This document shows positions 1-8,623 of a stretch of DNA of 64,000 bases, piece by piece. Under the pieces are notes generated by a model. The model did not search any database. It saw only the letters and a list, made by a program, of their open reading frames with translations, and had not been told where the DNA came from. The stretch is taken from contig DUMA01000003.1 of assembly GCA_012840135.1 (NCBI GenBank), positions 1 to 64,000 on the forward strand. The letters run 5' to 3'. The stretch is from Thermoanaerobacterales bacterium (GTDB taxonomy: Bacteria; Bacillota; Thermosediminibacteria; Thermosediminibacterales; Tepidanaerobacteraceae). The first letter of the stretch is position 1. Every line of letters begins with the position of its first letter. The position numbers and the translations under genes are program-made.

Positions 1-2
1 CC

Positions 3-302
3 CCTTATGGGCGGACGGTTTATACTAAGCCTCAGGATGATTTAAGGATTTTTACTAAGACTCCTAGGGATTCTAAGGCTTGGCGCAAGGTTTATGCTAT
101 GCGGTCTTCTTCGGAACGCTCGTTTAAGCGGATTAAGAATGATTATGAGATTGAGCGCTGCAGGGTTAGAAGCCGCAAGAATTGGTATTTGTTTATTCAT
201 TTTGCTGCTATGAATTGTCATCTTGATGCTTTGGTTTCTAAGGCTGAAAATGAGCATTTTGATATCTGGGCTGAGGTTTTGGGTAAGGCTTTTGCAGCTT
301 AG
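3..302 (+). mobile_element. C-terminal end of a transposase (cut by window edge)
   Basis: The frame is open from base 3 to the stop at 302 with no start inside the window. It encodes about 99 residues resembling the C-terminus of a DDE-type (IS4/IS1182-like) transposase. Visible traits are a basic RSSSERSFKRIKNDY segment, as found around the last catalytic Glu of such enzymes, and a WYLFIHFAAMNCHLDA end. Third codon positions are rich in T (gct, ctt, tct), unlike the neighbouring genes, which suggests acquired DNA. About 240 bases of T-rich sequence without a gene follow. Whether the element is complete cannot be judged, because its left part lies outside the window. The exact IS family is not assigned. 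Confidence 0.6.
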
Positions 303-544
303 AATTTAGAATCCCCAAGTTAATTATTTTCCATGTTTTACCTTTTAAAATTGATTTTTTAAAGGGTCAGTTTGTTATTGTCTTTTTTTGGGGTTTTATT
401 TTAGTAAGTATTGCTGTTTACTTGTTTTTTTGTTCTTCACTTCTTTCTTTTGGTAAAAGGTTATGTTTTATTGGTTTTTTTGTTGGGTTTGTTAGTTTTT
501 TACAGGGAATTATTAACTGTTTCCGAAATCACTCTTTTCTCTCA

Positions 545-1549
545 TCATCTAACTCTGTCAATAGGATTTACCAACTGCCCTATGCCTTCTATCTCCAGCA
601 CCATAACATCGCCGGGTTTCATGTATCCACCGCGTTTGACACCGTCTTTTCTCTCATAGGGGTCGGCACCCAATTCTACATCCGAACCCAGGGCTGGACC
701 GCCCGGAGTCCCCGAAGCTATCAGGAAACCGGGCTGCAATGTCATGAACTGAGAGTAATAGCTTACCAGGTTGGGCACATTCCAGATAAGGTTTTTTGTA
801 TTGTTATTCTGTCTGAGTTCACCGCTGACAAGAGTTTTCAATTGCAAATTGCTTACATCTACCAGTTCATCAGTGGTGATAATCCACGGGCCCACCGGCG
901 CGCCGGTATCGTAATTTTTGCCCTCCCCGAACCTTAACTGGAAATTATCTTTGCTCCATGGTATAACCTGCCTGCTCCTGGCAGAAATGTCGTTGAAGAT
1001 GGTGTAACCGAAGATATAATCAAAGGCTTCCTCTACTGGTATGAACCTGCCGGGTTTTTTGATTATAATGCCAAGCTCCACTTCGTAGTCATACTTGTGA
1101 GTGACTTTAGGCTCATGTTCCACCGTTTCACCGGGGCCCACCACACAAAGAGGTGATTTTAAGAAAAATTCTACTTCTTCGGGTTTAGACCGCTTTGTCT
1201 CATCGAGATGGTCGTAAAAGTTGGCTCCACCGCAGATGATGGTCCTGGGTATTAGAGGGGCCGCCAGTTTGACGTCTTCGAGTTTTTTGCCCTCTAACTC
1301 CTTTTCTACTCTATTCCCCATGTCGAGGATGTATCCATATGCTTCTGTTGCGGCTTTGTAGGCTTTTTCACCTCCTTCTATTAATTTTACCATATCGCCC
1401 GGTATCCTCACCGCAGCAATTTTTTCGGCCAGGGTATCGCCTTGTTTTTTAAGATAAAGTGCGTAAGCCTTTCTCAGATCGTAGACTATATCATTGACAA
1501 CAATGCCGATTTTTATTTCATTACATTCTTTAAAGCTTACAAGTTTCAT
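545..1549 (-). CDS. fumarylacetoacetate hydrolase (FAH) family protein, copy 2
   Basis: Cytosolic 334-residue enzyme of the FAH superfamily, whose members hydrolyse, isomerise or decarboxylate 2-oxo or acylpyruvate-type acids using a divalent metal. The metal ligands fit E156 and E158 (in DYEVELG) and D187 (in FNDISAR). The N-terminal hundred residues form the small lead domain common in long FAH proteins. It is the last gene of the minus-strand operon. Its ATG overlaps the stop of the preceding FAH paralogue by four bases, indicating translational coupling. The two copies are clearly divergent, so they probably act on different substrates or form a heteromer. The substrate cannot be read from the sequence. 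Confidence 0.85.
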   Translation of the reverse strand: MKLVSFKECNEIKIGIVVNDIVYDLRKAYALYLKKQGDTLAEKIAAVRIPGDMVKLIEGGEKAYKAATEAYGYILDMGNRVEKELEGKKLEDVKLAAPLIPRTIICGGANFYDHLDETKRSKPEEVEFFLKSPLCVVGPGETVEHEPKVTHKYDYEVELGIIIKKPGRFIPVEEAFDYIFGYTIFNDISARSRQVIPWSKDNFQLRFGEGKNYDTGAPVGPWIITTDELVDVSNLQLKTLVSGELRQNNNTKNLIWNVPNLVSYYSQFMTLQPGFLIASGTPGGPALGSDVELGADPYERKDGVKRGGYMKPGDVMVLEIEGIGQLVNPIDRVR

Positions 1550-2559
1550 TTAGAATTCCCCCCATCAAATTCAATAACCAGATTTTCCAACCTGCCGATG
1601 CCCTCTATTTCACATGCTACTCTGTCGTCGGCATTCAGGTACCTGGGGCTTTTTCTCAAATCCTTTATAACCGGCCTGTTGTTTGAATCCTTTCCAAATA
1701 CAAGGCCATTGGGATAGCCGGTAGCAATCATGAGACCTGGTTGAAGTGTGAAATAAGTGGAACAATAACTGGCAAATTCCCTAACGCTCCTGAGGAGCTG
1801 TGATGTGTTTCGTTCATCTACCAGTTCACCGTTTACATATTTTCTCAAAGTCAAGTTTTCGGGGTTTTCGATTTCATCCTTTGTTACGATCCACGGGCCT
1901 ATGGGCGCCGAATTGTCAAAGGAGGCCCCTTCTCCGTACCTTACGTGGAACATGGTGCCTTCCCAACCTACCACAAGCCTGTCAATGGAGTAGACGTCGT
2001 TCATTATGGTATAGCCAAATACATGGTCCAGCACATTTTCCCTGTCCAGGAACCGGCCCCTCTTGCCTATGACCAGCGCCAGCTCGGGCTCAAAGTCGAT
2101 CCTGCCGGTGAACTTGCTCTCTTTAATTATCGGCACCCCGGGGCCAACTACGGCATGCTCCGACTTAAGATAGAATTCAATGTAATTGTACATACTCTTG
2201 TCCGAAGGATCTTCCAGCTCGGGGCCCGGCGCCATTATAGTCCTGGGCCTTAAGGGTTCCAGTATTTTTACGTTTTTTAAGGGGTAAAAGATGTATTCTT
2301 CATTTATGCCGAGGGTTTCTTTGTCCATATCCTTTACGAAATTATAAGCCGTTTTGGCCGCTTCCCAGCTCTTCTCGCCCGCTTCTAGAAACTCTATAAA
2401 ATCGTCCGGAATCAATACCCTAGCCATTTCATCGGCCTGGTTATCTTTTTCCACTTCTTTAAGGTAAAGAGCATAGGCTCTCTGGACGTCCACGAGGTAC
2501 TCATCCAGCAAGGCACCTATCATCTTCATGCCGTTGAACTTAAAGGTTGCGTATTTCAA
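1546..2559 (-). CDS. fumarylacetoacetate hydrolase (FAH) family protein, copy 1
   Basis: 337-residue FAH-superfamily enzyme, paralogous to the gene that follows it. Metal ligands are predicted at E157 and E159 (IDFEPELAL) and D188 (IMNDVYS). The usual NDISAR motif is changed to NDVYSID here, so its chemistry or substrate may differ from copy 2. It lies 27 bases behind the cupin gene, in the same direction, within the six-gene operon starting at 6556. FAH proteins beside cyclic-amide hydrolases suggest that a carbon skeleton left after ring opening is processed further. That role is inferred. Confidence 0.83.
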   Translation of the reverse strand: MKYATFKFNGMKMIGALLDEYLVDVQRAYALYLKEVEKDNQADEMARVLIPDDFIEFLEAGEKSWEAAKTAYNFVKDMDKETLGINEEYIFYPLKNVKILEPLRPRTIMAPGPELEDPSDKSMYNYIEFYLKSEHAVVGPGVPIIKESKFTGRIDFEPELALVIGKRGRFLDRENVLDHVFGYTIMNDVYSIDRLVVGWEGTMFHVRYGEGASFDNSAPIGPWIVTKDEIENPENLTLRKYVNGELVDERNTSQLLRSVREFASYCSTYFTLQPGLMIATGYPNGLVFGKDSNNRPVIKDLRKSPRYLNADDRVACEIEGIGRLENLVIEFDGGNSK

Positions 2560-2586
2560 GGTTTCGTTCCTCCCTTAAAAAAAGTT

Positions 2587-2970
2587 TTATTTGTCTTTTT
2601 CCAACTTGCCAAACCCGAAGCCTCCACGGCGATAAAGTTCCAGGTCGGCCGGCGACTGGGACCCTATGGTTATCATGGGCTCGTCTCCGGTGTTTTTAAA
2701 TCCGTGAAGCTCTCCGGCATTGGCAAACACCGATTCACCGGCCTCTATATCCACCTCCCCGTCGGCTGTGAGCAGTTTGCCCTTGCCCTTTATGACTGAA
2801 ATTACGTCGGCAGAGTAATCATGCTTGTGCAGCCTGAAAGATTCGCCTGGATACAGGATGCTGTAGTGCAGGGTCAGGCCATTGCAACCGTTTCCCGGCC
2901 AGAAAACCCACCTCATATGTGCGCCATTTGCCTCAAATAACTGCCCTTCTTCCCATTTCTTTATTTCCAT
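2587..2970 (-). CDS. small single-domain cupin protein
   Basis: 127-residue protein with one cupin barrel. The first cupin motif is visible as GESFRLHKHDYSADV followed by a GKG turn, with two His as metal ligands. The second motif is weaker (VFANAGELHGFKNTG), keeping one His. Small cupins act as isomerases, lyases, dioxygenases or sensors, and nothing here decides between these. It lies 16 bases downstream of the isochorismatase-like gene and is co-transcribed with it. A catalytic role in the same catabolic route is plausible but unproven. Confidence 0.75.
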   Translation of the reverse strand: MEIKKWEEGQLFEANGAHMRWVFWPGNGCNGLTLHYSILYPGESFRLHKHDYSADVISVIKGKGKLLTADGEVDIEAGESVFANAGELHGFKNTGDEPMITIGSQSPADLELYRRGGFGFGKLEKDK

Positions 2971-2986
2971 GTTTTTAGCCCCTTTC

Positions 2987-3598
2987 TTAAAGAATTTCCA
3001 GCAGTTCCTCAGATTTTACCACTTTTCCGAGGATTCTTTCCACGAACATTACCGCCGCTTCGTGGAACTCCTGGCCGTCCATGCTGTCGCAGCAGTCTTC
3101 CACCAGATAGACCTTAAAATCCCTGTTGCAGGCTTCAAAGGCGGTGCACAATACGCAGCTGCTGGTATTTATGCCGGTGAGTATGACCGTGTCGGCGCCA
3201 ATCTGCCTTAATAGAAACTCCAGGTCGGTGTGCAAAAAGCAGCTGTATCTTTTTTTGGTGTCGACTACATAGTCCCCCTTTTCGTAAAGCTCCGGAATTA
3301 TCTGGGTACCCGGGGAACCCACGATATTATGCCTTGCTATACCTTTCCTTGTAGCGTTGGGGTCTTCATTTTTCTCTTTCCAGTGGGGGTTGGACAGGAT
3401 CTCATCACTATGCCGGTACACCGTCACCACATGTATTATGGGAATTCCTTTTTCTCGAATCTTTTTGAAAAATCTTTCAGTATTGGCTATTACCCTGTCG
3501 CATTTCTCTCCAGGAAGCAGCGGCAATGTGGCTACACTGGGGTCAAGGTGACCCCGGTGCATATCTACTGAAATAACGGCGTATTTGTTCTTTTTCAA
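2987..3598 (-). CDS. isochorismatase-family cysteine hydrolase (amidase-like)
   Basis: Cysteine hydrolase of the isochorismatase/nicotinamidase fold. The Asp-Lys-Cys triad is visible as D12 (ISVDMHRG), a Lys in VVDTKKRYSC near residue 115, and C148 in TGINTSSCV. Relatives cleave N-carbamoylsarcosine, ureidoacrylate or nicotinamide. Beside a hydantoinase-like enzyme, an N-carbamoyl or amide substrate is the natural guess. I place the start at a TTG (3598) that has a clear AAGGGTGAT ribosome site 19 bases after the previous stop. A TTG at 3637 would add 13 residues and overlap the upstream gene without a good ribosome site. Confidence 0.82.
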   Translation of the reverse strand: MKKNKYAVISVDMHRGHLDPSVATLPLLPGEKCDRVIANTERFFKKIREKGIPIIHVVTVYRHSDEILSNPHWKEKNEDPNATRKGIARHNIVGSPGTQIIPELYEKGDYVVDTKKRYSCFLHTDLEFLLRQIGADTVILTGINTSSCVLCTAFEACNRDFKVYLVEDCCDSMDGQEFHEAAVMFVERILGKVVKSEELLEIL

Positions 3599-3617
3599 GC
3601 AAATCACCCTTTCATGA

Positions 3618-4973
3618 TTATTTTTGCCTTGGTACAAACTGACCCATCCCCGGCTTGCCCAAGACTTTTCCGTCTTTTGTCACTACCTGGCCTCTGACCA
3701 TCACTAGCGCCGGCACCCCTTTAATTTTCATGCCGTCGTATGGAGTCCACCCGCATTTGGAGATAACTCTGTCGTTGGAGAGCGCCTCTTCTTTCTCCAT
3801 GTCCAGTATTACTATATCCGCATCGGCTCCTATCTCAATGGCGCCTTTTTTGGGATAAAGGCCGTATATCTTCGCAGGGTTTTCGCACATGGTTTCCACT
3901 ATTCTGTTAAGCGTGGTCTTGCCTTCGCTCACCGCATTCAGCATAAGCCTCATAGAAGTCTCCACACCGGGTATGCCGTTGGGCGCATCCCATATATTCT
4001 TTTCGCCGGGTATCTTGTCTTCCTTTGGATACGGGCAGTGGTCCGAGCCGATGGTTGTCACATACCCCTTATTGAACAGTTCCCACATTTTAGCAACATC
4101 TTCTTTTGTCTTCATAGGTGGCGTGAACTTCACCCACGGCCCTTTTTTCTCGAGATCTTCGACAGTCAGGTAGAAGTAATGGGGGCAGCTTTCGGCGTAT
4201 ATTGGATATCCTTCGTCGCGTGCTTCCTTTATTTTTTCCAGCAGCACCGGCTGGCTTACGTGGGCTATTACCACCCTTGCCCCGGTTTCCTTTGCCACGG
4301 CGATAACCGTTTCCACGGCAATCCTTTCCGCCAGTGCGGACCTCCACTCGCACTGGGAGAGGTAGTCGTTTCTGCCTTCTTTCTTCAATCTCTCCTCATT
4401 TAAGCTTGTGATGCTGTTGTCCTCGCAGTGGATGAGCGCAATGCCGCCGATTCTGCGAAGTTCCCTGAAAGTGTTGTAGAGATTGCCCGGAAGCATGGCC
4501 TTTACGCCGTGGAGATCACACGTAAACATTTTAAAGCCCGTAACTCCCGCATCCCACATATCTTTGAGCTTGTCCACGTTGTCCGGCGAACCGCCGCCCT
4601 TTAGACCGAAATCTACTACGGCCTTGTCCCTGAGGTATTGGATTTTTTCTTCGAGTTCTTTTACCGAATAGACCGGGGGAACCGTCCGGTGATGGTCGAT
4701 AACGGTGGTTATGCCTCCGTAAGCTGCGGCCATGGTCCCGGTGGTGAAATCTTCCCTTTCGGTATGGCCTGGGTCCATCATGTGGGTGTGGGTATCTACA
4801 CCGCCGGGGATTATAAAGTTTCCCCCCGCATCGATAACTTCGTCGGCTTCGATTTGAATTTCCGGGTCTAGAAGCGCTGCAATTTTCCCGTTTTTAATGA
4901 GAATATTTCCCTTAAATTCCCCCCTGGAATTAACGATAGTTCCGTTTTTAATGAGTTTAGTTCCATTGGTCAT
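3618..4973 (-). CDS. cyclic amidohydrolase: hydantoinase / allantoinase / dihydropyrimidinase-like
   Basis: 451-residue enzyme of the dihydroorotase-hydantoinase branch of the amidohydrolase superfamily. These enzymes open five- or six-membered cyclic ureides or imides to N-carbamoyl acids. The binuclear metal site is complete: H62 and H64 (VDTHTHMMDPG), the bridging lysine K148 (TGFKMF), H182 (LIHCED), H238 (VIAHVS) and D311 (GSDHCPY). It overlaps the stop of the nitrilase-like gene by four bases (ATGA), and the following isochorismatase starts 19 bases on. That coupling suggests ring opening and amide cleavage act in sequence. Allantoinase and dihydropyrimidinase remain equally possible; the substrate is not determined. 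Confidence 0.85.
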   Translation of the reverse strand: MTNGTKLIKNGTIVNSRGEFKGNILIKNGKIAALLDPEIQIEADEVIDAGGNFIIPGGVDTHTHMMDPGHTEREDFTTGTMAAAYGGITTVIDHHRTVPPVYSVKELEEKIQYLRDKAVVDFGLKGGGSPDNVDKLKDMWDAGVTGFKMFTCDLHGVKAMLPGNLYNTFRELRRIGGIALIHCEDNSITSLNEERLKKEGRNDYLSQCEWRSALAERIAVETVIAVAKETGARVVIAHVSQPVLLEKIKEARDEGYPIYAESCPHYFYLTVEDLEKKGPWVKFTPPMKTKEDVAKMWELFNKGYVTTIGSDHCPYPKEDKIPGEKNIWDAPNGIPGVETSMRLMLNAVSEGKTTLNRIVETMCENPAKIYGLYPKKGAIEIGADADIVILDMEKEEALSNDRVISKCGWTPYDGMKIKGVPALVMVRGQVVTKDGKVLGKPGMGQFVPRQK

Positions 4974-6556
4974 TTTACCAGCTCCTTGTACAATTTTGGC
5001 TTTCTGTCCAGCACCACATTTGTCCCGGGGACAATGGTCTTAGACTTGCTTAAGGCAGTAACAATTAAACTTGAAGTTGCCTGGTCGGTGCCTTTAAATG
5101 TCGAAGCTGCAATATTTCCCATCGGGCTGGCGATCACGCTGTGGTCCCCTTGTTCCATGTTGCCGCTCCTTGCTACGTAAACCTTGTTTTCCGCGGCCCT
5201 GGTCTGGACTATCATATCATTCCTCTCATCATATCTGCTGTCGGACCACAATATGATATCCGCACCCCCAAGCATGAGGCTTCTCGCCACTTCCGGAATC
5301 AGGCCTTCCTGGTCGTGCATAACCCCCAGCTTGCCTAACGGTGTTTTTATGACCGCATTTTCCGCGGAACCGGGGACTAACCCCTCCTCGCCGGGTTCTT
5401 CTACATGAATTTTGTCATAACGGCCGTAATTCCGGTCTTTCGAAAAAATAACAGTGGTTTTGTATTTATTTTCTCCCTCCCTCAGGTAGCCGGTCAGGGC
5501 CACTATAGTGGAAGGATGAGATAAAGCTTGCTTGATGTTAGCGACACAGTTCTCAATATCTGCGCCCTCTTTTAATTGAGGCAGCAGTATAAGTCGTGAG
5601 TCCTGGTTCTCCAGAATCCTTATAAACCTGGCTGCTTTAACCGCATATTCATCTTCATCGACATGTCCAAACTGAACGACAGAGACCTGAAATTCCGTAT
5701 CCCACACCGCAACGGGCTGGCTCATGTCCTTATAAACGGGAAGGGTTTCCGTGGGCTCGGTTAAAATCCTGTAGGCCTCCGGCCTTCTTTTTGGTAAATT
5801 CTTTTCTGACGGTTTTTCATCGATATCGGCGTACAGGATTTCAGGCTTGTCCGCTGACGCTGCCGCCACCACCTCGCCTTCGGGGTTTATTACGCAGCTT
5901 CTTCCCGCGTAAACCACGGTATCCGCCTCTATCCCCGCCTTGTCAGCCATTATGAGCCAGACGCCGTTTTCGATGGCCCTAACCCTAAGCATATAGTCAA
6001 ACTGCGGGTTTGACAGCTTTGCCGGATTCCTGCCGGAAGCGGTCAGGTTCGCCATGTCAATGATAATCCTGGCCCCTTTCAGTGCAAGGATCCTGGTTAT
6101 CTCGGGGGCTCTACCGTCGGCGCAGATTATGAGCCCAACTTTGCCCATGCGGGTATGCACCACATCGAAGGATGTCCCGCACTCAAACCATTTATGGTCA
6201 AAATGCCACAAATTGCACTTCCCGATGCTGCACACCAGTTCCCCATCAGGGGAAAACAGTAATCCTCCGTTGAGCATCCTCCCTTCTTCCTCTACTGCAA
6301 GCCCCGCCGCTATATAGACCTTATGCCGCTTTGCCCTTGCGGCGATATCTTCCTTTACCCTGTCTATATGAGCCATGGCTTCCCTGGTTTTTTCCAAATC
6401 TAATCCCAGAAAATACGCCGGATAGGCGCACTCGGGAAGCACGATGAGGCTTACTTCGTTGGATGCCGCCTCGTCAATCATTTGAAGAATATTATCCCAA
6501 TTCTCTTTGTATTGCGTAATATCATTTGCCGCCGTTTGAATACAAGCTATCCGCAA
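4970..6556 (-). CDS. tandem carbon-nitrogen hydrolase (nitrilase superfamily), second domain catalytically dead
   Basis: About 528 residues forming two nitrilase-fold domains in one chain, roughly twice the normal length. Domain 1 has the full Glu-Lys-Cys triad: E42 (VLPECAYP), K113 (GKCNLWHFD) and C145 (IICADGRAPE). Domain 2 (about residues 288-525) keeps the fold and K382 (YDKIHVEEPG), but Gln327 (LLPQLKEG) replaces Glu and His414 (GVMHDQEG) replaces the nucleophilic Cys, so it should be inactive. Family members include N-carbamoyl amino acid amidohydrolases, which would follow a hydantoinase. First gene of the operon. I prefer the TTG start at 6556, nine bases after GGAG; a GTG at 6565 is the longer alternative. 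Confidence 0.85.
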   Translation of the reverse strand: MRIACIQTAANDITQYKENWDNILQMIDEAASNEVSLIVLPECAYPAYFLGLDLEKTREAMAHIDRVKEDIAARAKRHKVYIAAGLAVEEEGRMLNGGLLFSPDGELVCSIGKCNLWHFDHKWFECGTSFDVVHTRMGKVGLIICADGRAPEITRILALKGARIIIDMANLTASGRNPAKLSNPQFDYMLRVRAIENGVWLIMADKAGIEADTVVYAGRSCVINPEGEVVAAASADKPEILYADIDEKPSEKNLPKRRPEAYRILTEPTETLPVYKDMSQPVAVWDTEFQVSVVQFGHVDEDEYAVKAARFIRILENQDSRLILLPQLKEGADIENCVANIKQALSHPSTIVALTGYLREGENKYKTTVIFSKDRNYGRYDKIHVEEPGEEGLVPGSAENAVIKTPLGKLGVMHDQEGLIPEVARSLMLGGADIILWSDSRYDERNDMIVQTRAAENKVYVARSGNMEQGDHSVIASPMGNIAASTFKGTDQATSSLIVTALSKSKTIVPGTNVVLDRKPKLYKELVK

Positions 6557-6621
6557 ACACAACACTCCTGTCTAAATAATTTCTCATTTTTTGTCTTTTG
6601 TTTTTATTCTTGTTTATTTTT

Positions 6622-6649
6622 ATTCTTCTTTTCAACTAATATTTCCTTC
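6622..6649 (-). promoter_or_regulatory. sigma-H-like promoter of the amidase/FAH operon
   Basis: On the minus strand GAAGGAAAT (6649-6641), a 12-base gap and GAAGAAT (6628-6622) match the Bacillus sigma-H consensus RnAGGAwWW, 11-12 bases, RnnGAAT. The -10 element lies about 66 bases before the proposed TTG start of the nitrilase-like gene. Use by sigma-H is inferred from sequence only. Confidence 0.55.
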
Positions 6650-6804
6650 GTTTATCTCCACATATTTAATGTCTATTATTCGTGTTTTAAACGAAATAAT
6701 AAGATGTTATTTTCACTAAACAAAATCGATGTCAATATTTTTTTAAAATGTCACTAAAACAAAAAAAGATTTCTTGGAAAAAGCATTTTAGACAAACTTA
6801 AAAA

Positions 6805-6827
6805 CCGCTACGATGTTTCTGTAGCGG
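6805..6827 (-). terminator. hairpin terminator-like element
   Basis: A seven-base-pair stem CCGCTAC/GTAGCGG with a nine-base loop. Read on the minus strand it is followed by five T, so it would end transcription arriving from the decayed transporter region before it enters the amidase operon. Confidence 0.5.
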
Positions 6828-6865
6828 AAGTGGAAAAGGAGGCTGAAAATACCTATTTTATATAA

Positions 6866-6891
6866 AAAAGCTCCCTCGAGGCGGAGCTTTT
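6866..6891 (-). terminator. terminator after the decayed ABC transporter locus
   Basis: Nine-base-pair inverted repeat AAAAGCTCC/GGAGCTTTT with an eight-base loop, 14 bases past the stop of the permease fragment at 6905. The T-rich side of the stem continues as a T run on the minus strand, as in an intrinsic terminator. The repeat is nearly symmetric and could act in both directions. Confidence 0.6.
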
Positions 6892-6904
6892 GTAGATGTA
6901 ACGT

Positions 6905-7288
6905 TTATTGGAAATCTTCGCGGCTCATCTGAAATCCCGGAATGCTCGATTTTAATTCGACGGTATCGACAATTTTAGCAACGATTGAAAGTACTATGAC
7001 ATAGATCACGCCCACCCAGAAAAGTGTTTCAAGGGGTTTAAAGGTCCAGCTTATAACCATTTTGCAGCGGGCCATTAGCTCAGGTACCGCAATAAGGAAG
7101 GCAGCTGAAGTATATTTTACCATGTATATCAGTTCGTTGGACCATTGGGGCAAAACCAGCCTTAAGGCCTGGGGAAGGATAATGTTCCATATGGCCTGCC
7201 TTCTGGTCATCCCTATGGCCTCGGCCGCCATCATCTGCCCCGCATCTATGGACAGTATCGTGCCCCGAAAATATTCCGCCTTGTGTGC
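6905..7288 (-). pseudogene. polar amino acid ABC transporter permease, C-terminal fragment
   Basis: Encodes only the C-terminal half of a HisM/GlnP-type permease. The permease-ATPase contact loop is visible as EAIGMTRRQAIWNIILP, followed by transmembrane segments. Homology runs upstream past the ATG at 7234 to about 7288 ([15 protein letters not shown]). There it joins, out of frame, the end of an ABC ATPase fragment. The N-terminal membrane segments are missing, so the product cannot be functional. This looks like a deletion that fused two neighbouring transporter genes. Confidence 0.8.
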
Positions 7289-7650
7289 TGCTTTTCGGGA
7301 TTGTTGAAAATTTTTTCCGGAGTCCCCATCTCGGAAACCACGCCGTTTTCCAGAAAAACTATGCGGTCCGCCACTTCCCTGGCAAATCCCAACTCATGGC
7401 TTACCACTATCATGATCATGCCAGCCAGGGCCAGATCTCTCATTACTGCCAGGACCTCCCCGGTAAGTTCGGGGTCGAGAGCCGACGTGGACTCGTCAAA
7501 GAGCATAATTTTCGGGTCCATAGCCAGAGCCCTGGCAATAGCCACCCGTTGTTTCTGCCCGCCGGACAATTCCGCAGGATAATTGTTCGCTTTATCCCCG
7601 AGGCCAACCCTCTCCAGCTCTTTGAAGGCGAATTCTATGGCATGTCTGTT
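7246..7650 (-). pseudogene. polar amino acid ABC transporter ATPase, fragment
   Basis: Contains the second half of a GlnQ/HisP-type ATPase: the signature [15 protein letters not shown], the Walker B region [13 protein letters not shown] and the switch His in [10 protein letters not shown]. The Walker A half is absent. Upstream homology ([18 protein letters not shown]) stops near 7650, where it abuts the truncated cyclodeaminase-like gene. At the other end the frame leaves ATPase homology after PEKQHTR, runs into permease sequence in the wrong frame and stops at 7246. Two deletions would explain the structure. Confidence 0.8.
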
Positions 7651-8602
7651 TATAAAGGTAGTCGCCGATCATTATATCCAGGCAAACCCATACCTCTGGA
7701 ACCAAACATGGTGATTTCATCATCGGATTCACCCCCGGATTTTAAACCACAGACCACGTCTTTAAGCAGAATTATGTTGTTCTTGTCTATATCGCCGCTT
7801 TCAACCATTTGGTATATATTAGAATGGGTATTTTCCTTCATCTGCGCCCAGCTGTCTACAACGATTTTATCAGCTTTTTTGACAACGTCGGTTTTCATCT
7901 CAAAAGAGCTCATCTGTATCAGCATGGCACCGTGTTTAATCCATTCGCTTTTAACAAAGGGTTTCCTGCTGGTGGTCATGGTGGCAATTACATCGGTACC
8001 GGAAACAGCTTTTTCAATGCTGCTTATGGGTATAACCTCGATCTGCCCTTCAAACTCCGCTGCAAGGTTTTCAGCCTTTTGCAGGTTCAGATCGCACAAC
8101 CTTATCTGTTTGAGGTTTGGCAGTACCTCTTTCAAAGCCATGATCATGGTCCTGCCTATCACACCGGCTCCAACGCATCCCACGACTTCTGCCTGTTTCG
8201 GAGCCAGATGTTTTGTTGCCACTCCGGCGGCTGCAGCGGTTCTCATCGCGGTAATCACCTACCGTTTAGGATGGCCACCGGCAGCACCGTCTCAGTGTCG
8301 CTCAAAACCACCATGTCAATTCCCATTGGCAAATTGCCGGTCTTCATGTTGGCTGCGGAGTCGGCCGCCCATTTTATACCTGCCCGGTTTACACTTCCAC
8401 CGATATAAACCGGCATCGAGAAAAAGCGCGACTGCCAGCTGTCATCGTCCGGAACGCCGATCATGGTCTTCGGAGGATTTTTTATCTCACCCATTCCATT
8501 CATGTAAAAGGTTTTTTCAACAAGTTCCAGGATCTTTTTCATGTCAAGGACTCCGGCAGCTATTACGTCTTCCTGCTTCAAAAATAAAATTTCAGGTTTC
8601 AT
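7650..8602 (-). pseudogene. ornithine cyclodeaminase / mu-crystallin family enzyme, frameshifted and truncated
   Basis: NAD(P)-binding enzyme of the ornithine cyclodeaminase family split in two frames. The N-terminal part (8602-8255) ends at VLPVAILNGR followed by a stop. The next frame (8258-7650) resumes with the family sequence ITAMRTAAAAGVATKHLAP and the dinucleotide-binding GCVGAGVIGRTM. Restoring one base near 8258 would rejoin them. The C-terminus after GSRGMG is lost at the junction with the ABC ATPase fragment. The family also includes alanine dehydrogenases and ectoine-type enzymes, so the original substrate is unknown. The gene sat inside an amino acid uptake operon. Confidence 0.85.
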
Positions 8603-8623
8603 TCAAGCTCCTCATAAGTTTGC

